Source of the DNA: a virus
Reading direction: 5' to 3' (one strand)
Virus record (IMG/VR): IMGVR_UViG_3300012920_000117
Location: 1 to 35,420 of that record
DNA length: 35,420 nt
Under the pieces are notes generated by a model. That model ran no database searches and was not told where the DNA came from. It was given only the letters and a program-made list of their open reading frames with translations. A program made the position numbers and the translations under genes. Below, piece after piece: positions 7,991-14,869 of the stretch (the first letter of the stretch is position 1; every line of letters starts with the position of its first letter).

Positions 7991-8520
7991 TACTCAATCC
8001 AAGTAGGTTTACGATCAGGGAGGCGAATGTAATTATCCTTTACCCATGGTTTAGAAGCAATATAACGCTTGTAGCGTGTGTATATATCAACTGTTGTATC
8101 ATACTTGAATTCATCAGGTCCTGCAAATACAAAAGGTGTTGGTCCTTTACCACTTCTCCCCTGTGGATCTGCAGTAGGAAGAATCTCTTTTGCTGCTAGG
8201 AGACTTGCATGACAAGTATGAACCTTTCCATATCTTTCTGAATATTCTTCACACAATGCTAGACCATGGGCAAGCAACCACTGCCAGTTGGTCACAAAGG
8301 AGTTTGCCCATACAGTGCAAGGGTGGTTCCTGAAGGCACCTGTGGTGGTCTTGTAGGGTTGCCCATCTGCCCTAGGGATGGTCCCAAACCCATGTCCCCA
8401 TTTCTCAGAGCAGACAATAGAGAGCATCTGACAGGTCTCTAGGGGCATCTTGACAATGTGCTTGTCAGGTAGGACTCTGGCACTCTCCCATGGACTCTCA
8501 CTTGTGACAAAGATATTCAT
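7990..8520 (-). CDS. Conserved phage protein with N-terminal DKHIVKM motif
   Basis: 176-residue protein. I recognise the pattern MNIFV followed by DKHIVKMPLETCQMLS from uncharacterised phage and bacterial proteins, but cannot assign a function. Other visible features are His- and Trp-rich blocks (HPCTVWANSFVTNWQWLLAHG) and a YTRYKRYIASKPW segment near the C-terminus. The conserved Asp, Lys and His residues in the N-terminal third look like an active site, which is inference. The start overlaps the speD stop (ATGA) and the stop overlaps the next gene by one base. There is no membrane segment or signal peptide. Confidence 0.82.
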   Translation of the reverse strand: MNIFVTSESPWESARVLPDKHIVKMPLETCQMLSIVCSEKWGHGFGTIPRADGQPYKTTTGAFRNHPCTVWANSFVTNWQWLLAHGLALCEEYSERYGKVHTCHASLLAAKEILPTADPQGRSGKGPTPFVFAGPDEFKYDTTVDIYTRYKRYIASKPWVKDNYIRLPDRKPTWIE

Positions 8521-8852
8521 GATAATGGTCTTTTAAAAGTTTCACTTACTATGTCTGTTGCTTCCATTACCTCATACATGTATGTTGCTGCAGCTCTGGG
8601 TTCAGTTTTATCACCACAGGTAAAAACATCACAAACTGCCATACCCTTCTCAGGCCATGTGTGAATTGAGATATGTGACTCTGCTAGCAATGCAATGGCT
8701 GTAACACCAACAGGATAGAATTTGTGGGATGATATGTCAAGGAGTGTGCTACCTGAAATTGAAGCAGCAAAGGAAAGTACATTCCTGATATGTGCCTCAT
8801 CATCCAACAATTTAGAAGGACAACCCTTTAATGTAAAGAGTATGTGTCTCAT
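8517..8852 (-). CDS. speD: S-adenosylmethionine decarboxylase proenzyme SpeD
   Basis: Pyruvoyl-dependent enzyme that decarboxylates AdoMet to supply aminopropyl groups for spermidine. The 111-residue sequence has the AESHISIHTWPE block; self-cleavage is expected between E58 and S59, making the pyruvoyl group from S59. H64 and C79 (in FTCGD) match the processing and catalytic residues of the short bacterial form. speD is a known cyanophage auxiliary metabolic gene, plausibly supporting polyamine supply for DNA packaging or photosystem stability. It is translationally coupled on both sides by ATGA overlaps, and sits between a small ORF (8849-9013) and the 176-residue gene. Confidence 0.96.
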   Translation of the reverse strand: MRHILFTLKGCPSKLLDDEAHIRNVLSFAASISGSTLLDISSHKFYPVGVTAIALLAESHISIHTWPEKGMAVCDVFTCGDKTEPRAAATYMYEVMEATDIVSETFKRPLS

Positions 8853-9013
8853 TTTTCTTTCTTCTCAAAATCATATTCAATAACAATTTTCTTATGTGTG
8901 GTTTTTAAATCAGCACATTGATAGAATTTTACCTCTCCCTCAAGTAAAAGTGCGACTTGATCTATGAGATTTCTTGCAATCTTATCATTAGTTGCTTTCT
9001 TCCAGTCAGTCAT
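8849..9013 (-). CDS. Small conserved-context protein (54 aa) upstream of speD
   Basis: Open frame of 54 codons filling the gap between the membrane protein and speD. It starts MTDWKKATNDK and ends EYDFEKKEK, with EGEVKFYQCADLKTTHKKIVIEY between. Support is positional: the ATG at 9013 overlaps the stop of the upstream gene (ATGA) and its own TGA overlaps the speD ATG (ATGA), exactly as for its neighbours. The N-terminal MT(D/K)W and the HKKIV element also occur in the 52-residue protein at 9209-9367, so the two may be distant relatives. Function unknown. Confidence 0.75.
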   Translation of the reverse strand: MTDWKKATNDKIARNLIDQVALLLEGEVKFYQCADLKTTHKKIVIEYDFEKKEK

Positions 9014-9201
9014 ACCAATTTACTCAAGGATATAATAAGGAGGAATGATAGCATGATAACTACATCCCATGATTTAGTTCTTACAAAATAGGGAACAGAA
9101 ATAAGGTCTGCAATAAAATGCAGAAACACACCAACAGTTACACTCACATGCAGGACAATAAAATAGGCAGTGATCACAAGAGCACTGCCTACAACCCTCA
9201 T
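9010..9201 (-). CDS. Small membrane protein (63 aa)
   Basis: From ATG 9201 the protein is 63 residues and strongly hydrophobic: a segment at about 4-32 (VGSALVITAYFIVLHVSVTV and beyond) and a second at about 46-61 (VVIMLSFLLIISLSKL), linked by a short loop with RTKSWD. Two transmembrane helices in the host or thylakoid membrane are likely. The frame remains open upstream to a TTG at 9303, but that region is occupied by the 52-residue gene at 9209-9367 in another frame, so I prefer 9201. The stop overlaps the next start codon (ATGA). Function unknown. Confidence 0.7.
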   Translation of the reverse strand: MRVVGSALVITAYFIVLHVSVTVGVFLHFIADLISVPYFVRTKSWDVVIMLSFLLIISLSKLV

Positions 9202-9208
9202 AGGAATA

Positions 9209-9367
9209 TCAACTGATGCGCCTTGCTCCCCCACAAATTGTAGCTGAAGGCATTTCTGCCTGAGCAATTTTAGTTGCTTCATGTTGGTAAGTACATTCAA
9301 CAATTTTCTTATGATATTTGGTCCCTGTAGAAGGGATTCTATATGTAACTTCCCACTTAGTCATCAT
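9209..9367 (-). CDS. Small protein (52 aa) directly after gp45
   Basis: Frame of 52 codons starting MMTKWEVTYRIPSTGTKYHK and ending GGARRIS. The ATG at 9367 overlaps the gp45 stop as ATGA, the coupling style used throughout this operon; a second ATG follows immediately. The pattern (short beta-rich N-terminus, HKKIVECTYQHEATKIAQAEMP) suggests a compact domain adapted to a sensor or peptide-like role, but I recognise no family. It shares the W near the N-terminus and the HKKIV string with the 54-residue protein at 8849-9013. The frame at 9010-9303 overlaps it and is real only in its downstream part. Confidence 0.72.
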   Translation of the reverse strand: MMTKWEVTYRIPSTGTKYHKKIVECTYQHEATKIAQAEMPSATICGGARRIS

Positions 9368-10029
9368 TCAAAAGTAGAGTCAGGTTCAAGGGCAATGTAG
9401 TAGCATACATTCACATTCTTATTGGTGAAACGTGAAAGGAGTTTAGATGACACAACAACATCATAAGCACCAGGAATGATTTTCAGATTCTCTTCCTTGA
9501 AGTTGAATACAAAGTCAGCACTGGTCTCACCAACAATGATAGAGAAGTCATTAGAAGTATCATTCTTCTTGTCACGTGCTACCAGTTTGATAACACCATT
9601 CTCACCAATCACAGAGATGTCAGGGAGTTGATAGACAGATGCTGCCTTCTTCAGTTTCTCCAGTTGCTGTGATGTCAGTTCAAACTCAACATCCTCAGTA
9701 GGAAGAGTAATCTCTTTCTCAGGAGGAGACACAATCACAGTTGGGTCAGCAAAGAAATACTTGGAACGCATCTTGCCTTCCTTGATTACTACAAACTCAT
9801 CCCTGGTAAAATCCAGATCAGGAGCAGAGTGGAGGGAAAGACCATTAAGGAATTGATTGAGGTCATAGATACCAAAGTCTTTGGGGAACTCTTCTGCAAT
9901 CTCTGCCTCAACCAGGATGTTCTTCATCACTGAGATACTACGCAGTTTGCTGCCCTGCTTAAACAGAATAGATTGGTTAATAGAAGAGAAGTTCTTGAGC
10001 AGGTTTACAGTTGATTCAGAAAGTTTCAT
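9364..10029 (-). CDS. 45: Sliding clamp gp45
   Basis: Ring-shaped processivity factor for gp43 that in T4 also activates late transcription with gp55 and gp33. 221 residues against 228 in T4. The N-terminus MKLSESTVNLLKNFSSINQSI aligns with T4 MKLSKDTTALLKNFATINSG, which fixes the start at 10029 (AAAGG upstream) although the frame is open further upstream. FGIYDLNQFLNGLSLH matches the T4 VAIYDLNGFLGILSL region and the C-terminus YYIALEPDSTF matches YVVALEADST. It overlaps the upstream gene by 14 bases and couples to a small gene through ATGA. Confidence 0.97.
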   Translation of the reverse strand: MKLSESTVNLLKNFSSINQSILFKQGSKLRSISVMKNILVEAEIAEEFPKDFGIYDLNQFLNGLSLHSAPDLDFTRDEFVVIKEGKMRSKYFFADPTVIVSPPEKEITLPTEDVEFELTSQQLEKLKKAASVYQLPDISVIGENGVIKLVARDKKNDTSNDFSIIVGETSADFVFNFKEENLKIIPGAYDVVVSSKLLSRFTNKNVNVCYYIALEPDSTFE

Positions 10030-10552
10030 AATTACCTTTTGGTTTGTCAAGTACACCAGAGAAGTGACACAGGAGTACACAGTAGTGGATTGCTTTTAGG
10101 ATGTCAAGTTTTGACTTACCATCCTTCTTGCCAAAGCGAGACAGATACTTGATAGCATTAGATCTACAGAATGCTTCAGCATCACCAATACCCTCAATCA
10201 GGTCAAGAGTTTGGGTTTTAGATTCTTGAGAGGTGTAGTGAGATCTGTATGTGCCACTCAGATAATCTCTCAGTTCTTTGAGGATTTCATCCTCTCTGTA
10301 TTTCCAGAAACCATTGTTATTGGTCAGGTCTAGATTTAGTGAAATTGAATCACTGTTTTTAAAATCAATCCTGTCTTCTTCCATAGAACTCCAAAATTTT
10401 TCATAGTCTTGTGCTGTTGCATCACTAATGGACACAGAATATCCATCTGCACTTACAGGTGTCCCTGCAGGGGTATATTCATACCCCCCATTAGCAGCTA
10501 CCCAATCTTGATCAATCATTTCATCATACAATAGGGACCATGCATTAATCAT
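10016..10552 (-). CDS. DUF3310-domain protein with an extra N-terminal domain
   Basis: About 178 residues from ATG 10552 (another in-frame ATG is at 10579, inside the upstream gene). The C-terminal third, with IEGIGDAEAFCRSNAIKYLSRF, GKKDG and LDILKAIHYCVLL, fits the DUF3310 (SaV-like) pattern of a conserved helix containing NAIKYLxR followed by K and an LxKAxxY helix. The first 100 residues (acidic, with GYEYTPAGTPVSADGYSV) match nothing I know. DUF3310 proteins occur widely in phages near nucleotide or replication genes; the function is unresolved. It lies between the CobS-like ATPase and the sliding clamp, overlapping gp45 by 14 bases. Confidence 0.8.
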   Translation of the reverse strand: MINAWSLLYDEMIDQDWVAANGGYEYTPAGTPVSADGYSVSISDATAQDYEKFWSSMEEDRIDFKNSDSISLNLDLTNNNGFWKYREDEILKELRDYLSGTYRSHYTSQESKTQTLDLIEGIGDAEAFCRSNAIKYLSRFGKKDGKSKLDILKAIHYCVLLCHFSGVLDKPKGNYETF

Positions 10553-10553
10553 A

Positions 10554-11633
10554 TCAACTTTCAGTTGAGTTGTCAACATTCATCTCAAACTCAGCATCAA
10601 CTTTGTCATACAGTTCAATGAAAGATGCCTTGGTCTCTTCATCAAAGCGATTGATGCAGACTTTAAGTGCTTTCTCCTTATCACCAAAGATGCTGTAAGC
10701 ACGAATGATGTGGACCAAGCGACGTGTGCTGATTACATCTTCAATACCACCATCATAGAAGGTCTTGCGAATAATGTCTGCCCAGTCAACCAGGTTCTTA
10801 CAGAAGTTAGGAGCAACTACATTGAGGTCTAGAGCAATACCCTGAAGGATTTTTAGTTCAGTAGCAGCAGTAGGATAAGACTGCTCAAAGGTAACACAGA
10901 AACGCTCAAGGAATGCCTCATTCAGAACATTTGTACCAATGAAGCGTCCATCCTCAGAACCTTTACCCTTGGTGTTGGCAGTAGCAATGACAGTGAACCC
11001 ATCCTTAGGTTGAACAAACTTACCAATCTTCTTGAGGAACACACCCTTACCTTCAAGAATAGATTGCAGACACAGAATTTTGTTAGATGCCAGGTCAACC
11101 TCATCTAGAAGAAGAACAGCTCCCCTCTCAAGAGCCTCAATGACTGGTCCATTGTGCCAAACTGTCTCACCATTAACAAGACGAAAACCACCAATAAGAT
11201 CATCTTCATCAGTTTCAATGGTGATGTTGACACGAATCAGTTCACGCTTGAGTTGGGCACAAGCTTGCTCAACAAGGAACGTTTTACCATTGCCAGAAAG
11301 TCCTGTAATGAATGCAGGATAGAATAGGCGGGAGCTAAGAATCTTTTTAATATCTGTGAAATTGCCAAACTTGACGAAGGTATCATCTTTTGCAGGGATA
11401 AGGTTTTGCTCAACAGCAGGCAGTGCTGCTGGTGCTTGATAGTTTTGTTCCAGTTTCTCTTGCACTGTCAGGTTCCACTTACCACGACCAACTTTGTATG
11501 AATCAAGTTTCTTAGTAACAGTCTGATAAGTAGTTCCATTCATTGCACACCATGCACGAACATCAGCAGCAACAACTTCAGAACCATAAAGATTAGTGAG
11601 TGAAGAGATGATGTATTCAGGTGAAAGAGCCAT
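10554..11633 (-). CDS. cobS: AAA+ ATPase, CobS/MoxR-like
   Basis: 359-residue AAA+ ATPase of the MoxR/CobS group. With the start at 11633 (MALSPEYIISSL), Walker A GLSGNGKT is at 111-118, Walker B LLLDEVD near 174-180, sensor 1 FTVIATANT around 215 and an arginine-finger region after FLERF. Cyanophage homologues are usually annotated CobS, a subunit of aerobic cobaltochelatase. The neighbouring VWA protein (11726-13834) is the CobT-like partner, which supports an AAA+/VWA machine; no CobN is in this window, so cobalt chelation is not demonstrated. The frame extends upstream to a TTG at 11666; I prefer the ATG. No strong Shine-Dalgarno sequence is seen. Confidence 0.88.
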   Translation of the reverse strand: MALSPEYIISSLTNLYGSEVVAADVRAWCAMNGTTYQTVTKKLDSYKVGRGKWNLTVQEKLEQNYQAPAALPAVEQNLIPAKDDTFVKFGNFTDIKKILSSRLFYPAFITGLSGNGKTFLVEQACAQLKRELIRVNITIETDEDDLIGGFRLVNGETVWHNGPVIEALERGAVLLLDEVDLASNKILCLQSILEGKGVFLKKIGKFVQPKDGFTVIATANTKGKGSEDGRFIGTNVLNEAFLERFCVTFEQSYPTAATELKILQGIALDLNVVAPNFCKNLVDWADIIRKTFYDGGIEDVISTRRLVHIIRAYSIFGDKEKALKVCINRFDEETKASFIELYDKVDAEFEMNVDNSTES

Positions 11634-11684
11634 GATTTTGTAGAGTGTGTGTTCTGTGGTCAACAAAGATAGTATAGGGCATCT

Positions 11685-11703
11685 CCACCCCTCAGAGGGG
11701 TGG
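11685..11703 (-). other. GC-rich hairpin between the cobT-like and cobS genes
   Basis: Perfect 8-bp stem CCACCCCT/AGGGGTGG with a three-base loop, the strongest hairpin in the replication half that lacks a T-tract downstream. It could be an attenuator, an RNase processing site or a 3' end stabiliser. TATACT (11676-11671) follows it but has no -35. Confidence 0.6.
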
Positions 11704-11725
11704 GATGGGACAGTAAAGCAACTGG

Positions 11726-13834
11726 TCAGCAGACCAGATCCATGAACTGACTTAGAACTTTCTTATTTAGGGACTTTGATTTCAAATTCTTAACAAATGC
11801 AGACTTGATCTTAGTTTTGGAGGCACCCTCCTCAACATCAAACTCAACATCATTAGAAAGATTCTGACTGATAAGACCAAAGTATTTGGTGTATCCACTG
11901 TTATCAATAGATACAAACTTCTCTTTCTTGATCTCTTTAATCATTTGGTCAGAGAGATAATTGTACCTTCTAGCAAAGGTATAGATGTCCCTGTTACCAG
12001 CAATTCTGATACCAATGAAGTTTGTATCAGGGAAGGTTGCCTTCAAATCTTTAAGGAGAACTTCAGTAAACTGATAGTACTCATAAGAGAATTTGTAGGT
12101 CATGCCAGTTTTGCGATTACGCAGATAGGATTTGTCAGCATATACATGTGCTGTTCCAACTTCATATTGCTTACGATAATTGTTCCAATACCTTTTAGCA
12201 ACAGGCATGGAGTTTGCCTCACCATCAGTCAGGACAAGACACTGAACTTTCTGAAGACCATTGTTCTTCTTGAATGCAGGAATAATTTTGTGAAGACATA
12301 CAATTGCCTCATTCAAAGGTGTTCCTGACAGGTTGTAAGAAGGGTGGATATGGTAATTAACAAAGTGCCTGATACCAAACACACTTCTCCAAACACTTAG
12401 CATCTGCTTCTCAAGATCTTTCTTCTTACAGGTACTTGACAGCAAGTTAAGAAGGGAGAAGTCATTAGAAATCCAGAAAGTATTTTCTTTCCAGTCAAGA
12501 TTATGACAGTCCCTGTACTCATCAAGATAACTGTTGGTGAAAGCATACAGATCAAATGGGATGTTTGCTTTGTTGCAGAACCAAATCAGATTGAATACCT
12601 GCTTGATTGTATCAACCATACAATCTGCCATAGAACCAGACCAATCCAGCAGGAAGATAAGACCATGATTCTTACCATCAGGAATGGTAGTTACTTTCTT
12701 GAACAGATCTTCATTGTACTTGTAGGTGTGCAGTTTGGTGCAATCAAGAACACCAGTTCTAGAGGTAGCAGCACGTGCATAGGCATCTGCTGACTTCTTA
12801 CACTCAAACTCTTTTACCAAGAAGTTTACTTCACGCTGAGCATTCTTCTTGAATTTTTTGTATTGATCATCTGCCCAACTAAAGTCAGCAACATGAACAT
12901 CACCATATGCATCAGTCAAAGGAATAGATTCCTTGTCCCATTGATCATCCAACTCTTGGTGAACTCTTTCATTAGAGATGATGTACTTGTTGACATCAAA
13001 ATCAGGCATCTCAAAGTATCCAATCTCTGTGGCATTCTCAGTATTGCCAACTAGATCTTTTGCACCTTGATTGAACCTCTCATCAGTCTGAACCTCAAGG
13101 GGATCATCTTGTGATTGAGTGCTATCAGCAGACTCAACTGACTCCTGTTGCTGTTCTTCCTCCTCAGAATCCTCAGAGGTTTCAGATTCTTGCTTCTCTG
13201 ATTCTGGTTGTGATTCCTTAGGTCCCTCAATACTGTCACCTTTGTTTCCATTAGGAGTAGGTGCTTCAGTCAGTTTCTCACTGTTATCAATCTGTTCTTT
13301 GCAATACTTGTAGATAAGTTCTGCTACCAGGACAGCATCACCAAAGGTTTCACTCTCACCAGTCATCTCAACAAACTCCATCTCCTTCTCAGAGAATGGA
13401 ACATCAATGAAGTTACCAATCTTGAAGTGCAGATTGATGCGATCAGCAAGGTTCATCTTGCTCAAGTCTTGACCATCAACCTCAAAGAAGTCATTGTCTG
13501 ACATCTCCTTGTAACCTTGAAAGAAAGATTTGGAGAGACCAGGATAACGTCTCTTCATCAGTTTCTCAATTCTTGCATCCTCAGTCACATTGACAAACTG
13601 TTGAGGAATGCGATCTTCCCAACTCCAATCATCAGGAGTGTAAAGTGCATGTCCAACCTCATGACCAACCAGAAGATCATAGACAGTCTCACTAGCACGC
13701 TTCCACATAGGCAGTGTCAGGACTCTAGTCTCAACATTGAACTGTGCTGTCTCAACATGACGATTCTCAACCACCAAGTCCTCAGTAGCAAGGAGTTTGG
13801 CAAGTTGTGATTTGATCTCGTAGTTGACTGCCAT
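11726..13834 (-). CDS. CobT-like VWA-domain protein with HExxH motif
   Basis: 702-residue partner of the adjacent AAA+ ATPase. N-terminal domain: GHEVGHALYTPDDW contains HEVGH at 58-62, a zinc-metallopeptidase-type HExxH, followed by TEDARIEKLMKRRYPG near 84-99, which could supply the third ligand. Residues of roughly 185-250 form an acidic, Ser/Glu-rich, low-complexity linker. A VWA domain starts near 390, with MIDAS residues D397, S399 and S401 (DWSGS) and TDGEAN further on. CobT of aerobic cobaltochelatase has the acidic linker and VWA; an intact HExxH suggests instead or in addition a protease or metal-handling role. Translation starts at ATG 13834. Confidence 0.87.
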   Translation of the reverse strand: MAVNYEIKSQLAKLLATEDLVVENRHVETAQFNVETRVLTLPMWKRASETVYDLLVGHEVGHALYTPDDWSWEDRIPQQFVNVTEDARIEKLMKRRYPGLSKSFFQGYKEMSDNDFFEVDGQDLSKMNLADRINLHFKIGNFIDVPFSEKEMEFVEMTGESETFGDAVLVAELIYKYCKEQIDNSEKLTEAPTPNGNKGDSIEGPKESQPESEKQESETSEDSEEEEQQQESVESADSTQSQDDPLEVQTDERFNQGAKDLVGNTENATEIGYFEMPDFDVNKYIISNERVHQELDDQWDKESIPLTDAYGDVHVADFSWADDQYKKFKKNAQREVNFLVKEFECKKSADAYARAATSRTGVLDCTKLHTYKYNEDLFKKVTTIPDGKNHGLIFLLDWSGSMADCMVDTIKQVFNLIWFCNKANIPFDLYAFTNSYLDEYRDCHNLDWKENTFWISNDFSLLNLLSSTCKKKDLEKQMLSVWRSVFGIRHFVNYHIHPSYNLSGTPLNEAIVCLHKIIPAFKKNNGLQKVQCLVLTDGEANSMPVAKRYWNNYRKQYEVGTAHVYADKSYLRNRKTGMTYKFSYEYYQFTEVLLKDLKATFPDTNFIGIRIAGNRDIYTFARRYNYLSDQMIKEIKKEKFVSIDNSGYTKYFGLISQNLSNDVEFDVEEGASKTKIKSAFVKNLKSKSLNKKVLSQFMDLVC

Positions 13835-13895
13835 TGCTGCTTTGCTTTGTATATGACTATATTACAGCACTCAGACCAGAATTTCAGCAGAGGCA

Positions 13896-13913
13896 GACAG
13901 TTTGCCAACTGTC
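13896..13913 (-). other. Hairpin overlapping the end of the glutaredoxin-like gene
   Basis: Perfect 7-bp inverted repeat GACAGTT/AACTGTC with a four-base loop, whose first arm overlaps the last two bases of the stop codon at 13912. No T-tract follows, so it is at best a weak terminator or a 3' end stabiliser. Confidence 0.45.
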
Positions 13914-14151
13914 ACACGAGGTTCTTTGCCTTCATCCATTGAAGGGTTTCCTTCAAACTTCCAATGTGATTTGCTCCAATAGCAACCTGAGGATAACCTG
14001 CTTCCTCTCCAAACTCATTCTCAAATGCTCTCTGACTGAAATGATTGTCCAGTTTATATTCTAAAAACTCACCACCAAGTGATTTAAGAAGCATAATAAT
14101 TCTTTCACATTCTTGACTACCATTTGAATAGACAACAATTGTATCAATCAT
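13912..14151 (-). CDS. Glutaredoxin-like protein lacking the N-terminal active-site Cys
   Basis: 79-residue thioredoxin-fold protein. IVVYSN matches the first strand of glutaredoxins, GYPQVAI at 52-58 supplies the cis-Pro (P54) element, and NHIGSLKETLQWMK matches the HIGG(x)ddL helix. The active site, usually CPYC, reads S12-Q-E-C15 when aligned from the following helix, so the nucleophilic Cys is Ser and only the second Cys is kept; one residue is also missing in the loop before it. Classical dithiol or monothiol glutaredoxin chemistry is therefore doubtful. It overlaps the upstream 41-residue gene by 8 bases. Phage glutaredoxins normally serve ribonucleotide reductase, but none is in this window. 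Confidence 0.85.
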   Translation of the reverse strand: MIDTIVVYSNGSQECERIIMLLKSLGGEFLEYKLDNHFSQRAFENEFGEEAGYPQVAIGANHIGSLKETLQWMKAKNLV

Positions 14152-14269
14152 TAGTAGACCTCCAGGCGTCTATTTGTTCTTGAGTAGGGATAGATAATCT
14201 AAAAGCAAGTCCTAACTCTTCAAATTCTTTATTCATGTCCTCATAAGTTTCTGGTGTAATCTCAATCAT
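14144..14269 (-). CDS. Small acidic protein (41 aa)
   Basis: Short frame filling the gap between the 105-residue gene and the glutaredoxin-like gene: begins MIEITPETYEDMNKEFEELG and ends EQIDAWRSTND. The ATG at 14269 has GGAG five bases upstream, the best Shine-Dalgarno sequence in this neighbourhood, and the frame overlaps both neighbours by 8 bases, as is common here. It is acidic and probably helical. I recognise no family. Confidence 0.75.
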   Translation of the reverse strand: MIEITPETYEDMNKEFEELGLAFRLSIPTQEQIDAWRSTND

Positions 14270-14579
14270 GTTGTCTCCAGTCGTCTGACCTTTCTTCATG
14301 GAACCATTCTGCAATTTCATCTGTATTTTGGAATCCTGTTCTGTGATTAGATGGGTCAGGATCCCCTAGTCCCATCTGTATCATAAAATCATCTAAGCCA
14401 CCCTCTTGGATGTCTGGATTGTTTGCCTTTCTTCTTGCCTTCCTTAGCATCTCACCTGCTGACCTATTTGCTTTAGCAAGTTTATTTGCCCATATCATAT
14501 CAGACAGTTGAACCTCTTCTCCATTTACAATCCTATTGCAAATGAATTCCATCCTAAGGCGGTACTCAGTAGAAAGCAT
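14262..14579 (-). CDS. Conserved cyanophage-type protein (105 aa)
   Basis: Starts MLSTEYRLRMEFICNRI at ATG 14579, with AAAAGG six bases upstream; a second ATG at 14585 abuts the Shine-Dalgarno sequence and is unlikely. The first half is a basic helical region (LAKANRSAGEMLRKARRKA), the second half acidic and aromatic (LDDFMIQMGLGDPDPSNHRTG, EIAEWFHEERSDDWRQHD). I recall this type as a recurrent cyanomyophage protein without a function. A late-type motif (14601-14608) and the terminator at 14612-14645 lie just upstream, so it starts a transcription unit. Confidence 0.82.
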   Translation of the reverse strand: MLSTEYRLRMEFICNRIVNGEEVQLSDMIWANKLAKANRSAGEMLRKARRKANNPDIQEGGLDDFMIQMGLGDPDPSNHRTGFQNTDEIAEWFHEERSDDWRQHD

Positions 14580-14600
14580 AAACATCCTTTTGCTTCATAG

Positions 14601-14608
14601 TATTTATT
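14601..14608 (-). promoter_or_regulatory. Late promoter candidate (AATAAATA)
   Basis: Seven of eight matches to the T4 late element TATAAATA, 22 bases upstream of the ATG at 14579 and just downstream of a terminator. Confidence 0.6.
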
Positions 14609-14611
14609 TGC

Positions 14612-14645
14612 AAAACTAAACCCCCCACCATCTCTGGCAGGGGGT
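14612..14645 (-). terminator. Intrinsic terminator after the 57-residue gene
   Basis: Outer stem ACCCCC/GGGGGT (14620-14625 with 14640-14645), two mismatches, inner CCA/TGG and a four-base loop, followed leftward by TTTAGTTTTG. It ends the small gene at 14674-14847. Confidence 0.8.
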
Positions 14646-14673
14646 CTTCAGTCAGATACTCTCCTTGGGGTGA

Positions 14674-14847
14674 CTAGTTGTTATCTGTTAGGATGTGTCT
14701 GCAGAACCTCCTGGCATCGTTATCTACTATGTCACATTCTGTTATGCACTGGAAGTATTCGGATACTTGGTTGTATTTTTCTTCAGAAGTTACCTTTTCA
14801 TCCCACTTCCATGATGCAAGTTCATTGTGAGAGATCAAGTTATGCAT
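14674..14847 (-). CDS. Small conserved cyanophage-type protein (57 aa)
   Basis: Begins MHNLISHNELASWKWDEKV at ATG 14847 with GGAG about nine bases upstream; the frame extends 8 codons further but lacks a better start. It contains four Cys/His-rich positions (QCITECDI, FCRHILTDN) but no obvious zinc-binding pair. It forms a one-gene unit with its own terminator (14612-14645) and an upstream region with two perfect palindromes (14870-14890). Function unknown. Confidence 0.75.
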   Translation of the reverse strand: MHNLISHNELASWKWDEKVTSEEKYNQVSEYFQCITECDIVDNDARRFCRHILTDNN

Positions 14848-14869
14848 GATAATAATCTCCAATTCACAC

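Noticed and set aside
9202-9303. N-terminal extension of the small membrane protein to the TTG at 9303
   Set aside because: The region is occupied by the 52-codon gene 9209-9367, which has a coupled ATG start; the extension has no Shine-Dalgarno sequence.
11726-13834. Calling this gene plain cobT with a role in cobalamin synthesis
   Set aside because: The HExxH motif and the absence of CobN in the window leave the reaction open.
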